64,000 nt of DNA from Bradyrhizobium sp. G127. GTDB lineage: Bacteria; Pseudomonadota; Alphaproteobacteria; Rhizobiales; Xanthobacteraceae. The first letter of the stretch is position 1. Every line of letters starts with the position of its first letter. The DNA is taken from positions 620,001 to 684,000 of the forward strand of contig NZ_JAKFGN010000002.1 of NCBI RefSeq assembly GCF_021502575.1, in the 5' to 3' direction. The position numbers and the translations under genes were made by a program. This document shows, piece by piece, positions 60,011 through 64,000 of the stretch. The notes beneath the pieces are model-generated. The model did not search any database. It worked only from the letters and a program-made list of their open reading frames with translations, and had not been told where the DNA came from.

Positions 60011-60266
60011 GAAGACTGATGCGCATATACCGAGCCACGGACACCAAAATAATCACCGCAAGGCGATCGTGTCCTATAGCTGCCCAATATCCTCGTTTTC
60101 TTTAAATCCCCTGCCCAATTGGTATTTCATTATATCGATGGTCACAGAACACCGTCACAATAAAGCCATCGTCGGTATCGGCATCCCCCAAATTGGTTAA
60201 GTAGCTAGATCGATTAAGGTTTTCGCTCCGGTGTGGCTTCTTGCCCACAATCCGGCCACCGCGCAA
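60011..60266 (-). ncRNA. Candidate small RNA or attenuated leader
   Basis: About 255 bp between the rpoC terminator and an orphan intrinsic terminator. It contains no recognisable ORF on the minus strand with a ribosome-binding site. AT-rich patches (60115-60150, 60190-60220) could hold a promoter. The exact 5' end is unknown; the region is proposed because only an RNA starting here would use the terminator at 59985. Confidence 0.35.
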
Positions 60267-60296
60267 GAAAAAGGCCGCCCAGCAGGGCGGCCTTTT
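60267..60296 (-). terminator. Intrinsic terminator of rpoC
   Basis: On the minus strand: AAGGCCGCCC-TGCT-GGGCGGCCTT followed by TTTCTT. It lies about 30-60 bp past the rpoC stop. Confidence 0.92.
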
Positions 60297-60326
60297 CGAT
60301 TGTGAGCATCGGTGCTGAGCAGCGGA

Positions 60327-64000
<3,674 letters not shown>

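Noticed and set aside
59874-60056. The long N-terminal extension of the LuxR frame
   Set aside because: It reads through a strong intrinsic terminator and an AT-rich leader. Residues there do not resemble a protein domain, so a start near 59873 is more likely.

Overview
The window is high-GC chromosomal DNA of an alphaproteobacterium, most likely from the Bradyrhizobiaceae/Nitrobacteraceae group (Bradyrhizobium, Rhodopseudomonas, Afipia, Nitrobacter and relatives). The evidence is the RpoA, ribosomal-protein and Porin_2 sequences, an ATP12 chaperone, GCG-type small secreted proteins, and three families of dispersed palindromes typical of Rhizobiales. The genus is inferred, not proven.

Layout. 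(1) 0.2-11.7 kb holds mixed housekeeping and accessory genes: a fused indolepyruvate ferredoxin oxidoreductase, small membrane and secreted proteins, a PEP-mutase/isocitrate-lyase-like enzyme, a secreted alpha/beta hydrolase, two GCG-motif small secreted proteins, a Tat-signal Arg/His-rich protein, a TRIC-type channel, and a 760-bp convergent intergenic region with a strongly structured palindromic element. (2) 11.7-24.0 kb holds an AT-richer orphan gene, the acyl-CoA carboxylase beta subunit, DUF4260 and NTF2-like proteins, a class D beta-lactamase, a FliK/FlhB-C-terminus pair, ATP12, an RluA-type pseudouridine synthase, RarA and a Do-family protease. (3) 24-31.7 kb holds a divergent HxlR regulator/quinone-oxidoreductase pair, a major porin, a MarR regulator, an alpha/beta hydrolase that lacks its nucleophile, an SDR enzyme and a chemotaxis-like protein of inverted architecture. 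(4) 31.8-51 kb, all on the minus strand, is the fused str-S10-spc-alpha ribosomal super-operon from rpsL to rplQ, including tuf, fusA, secY, adk and rpoA. (5) 51.4-60.1 kb is an accessory island between rpsL and rpoC: on the plus strand an FkbM methyltransferase/ATP-grasp pair, on the minus strand a LuxR regulator followed by a tight three-gene unit (FAD oxidoreductase-methyltransferase fusion, ABC exporter, GFA protein). (6) 60.3-64.0 kb is the 3' part of rpoC, which runs off the window.

The translation super-operon is the backbone. Its spacers have been invaded by palindromic repeats (secY-rplO, rplO-rpmD, rpoA-rplQ, rpsJ-rplC). Its adk gene carries a roughly 100-residue Lys/Ala-rich histone H1-like tail. 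The best candidates for an undescribed system are the LuxR / oxidoreductase-methyltransferase / ABC exporter / GFA cluster with paired direct repeats in its promoter region, and the Adk-H1 fusion. I saw no tRNA or rRNA genes, CRISPR arrays, insertion sequences or prophage genes.
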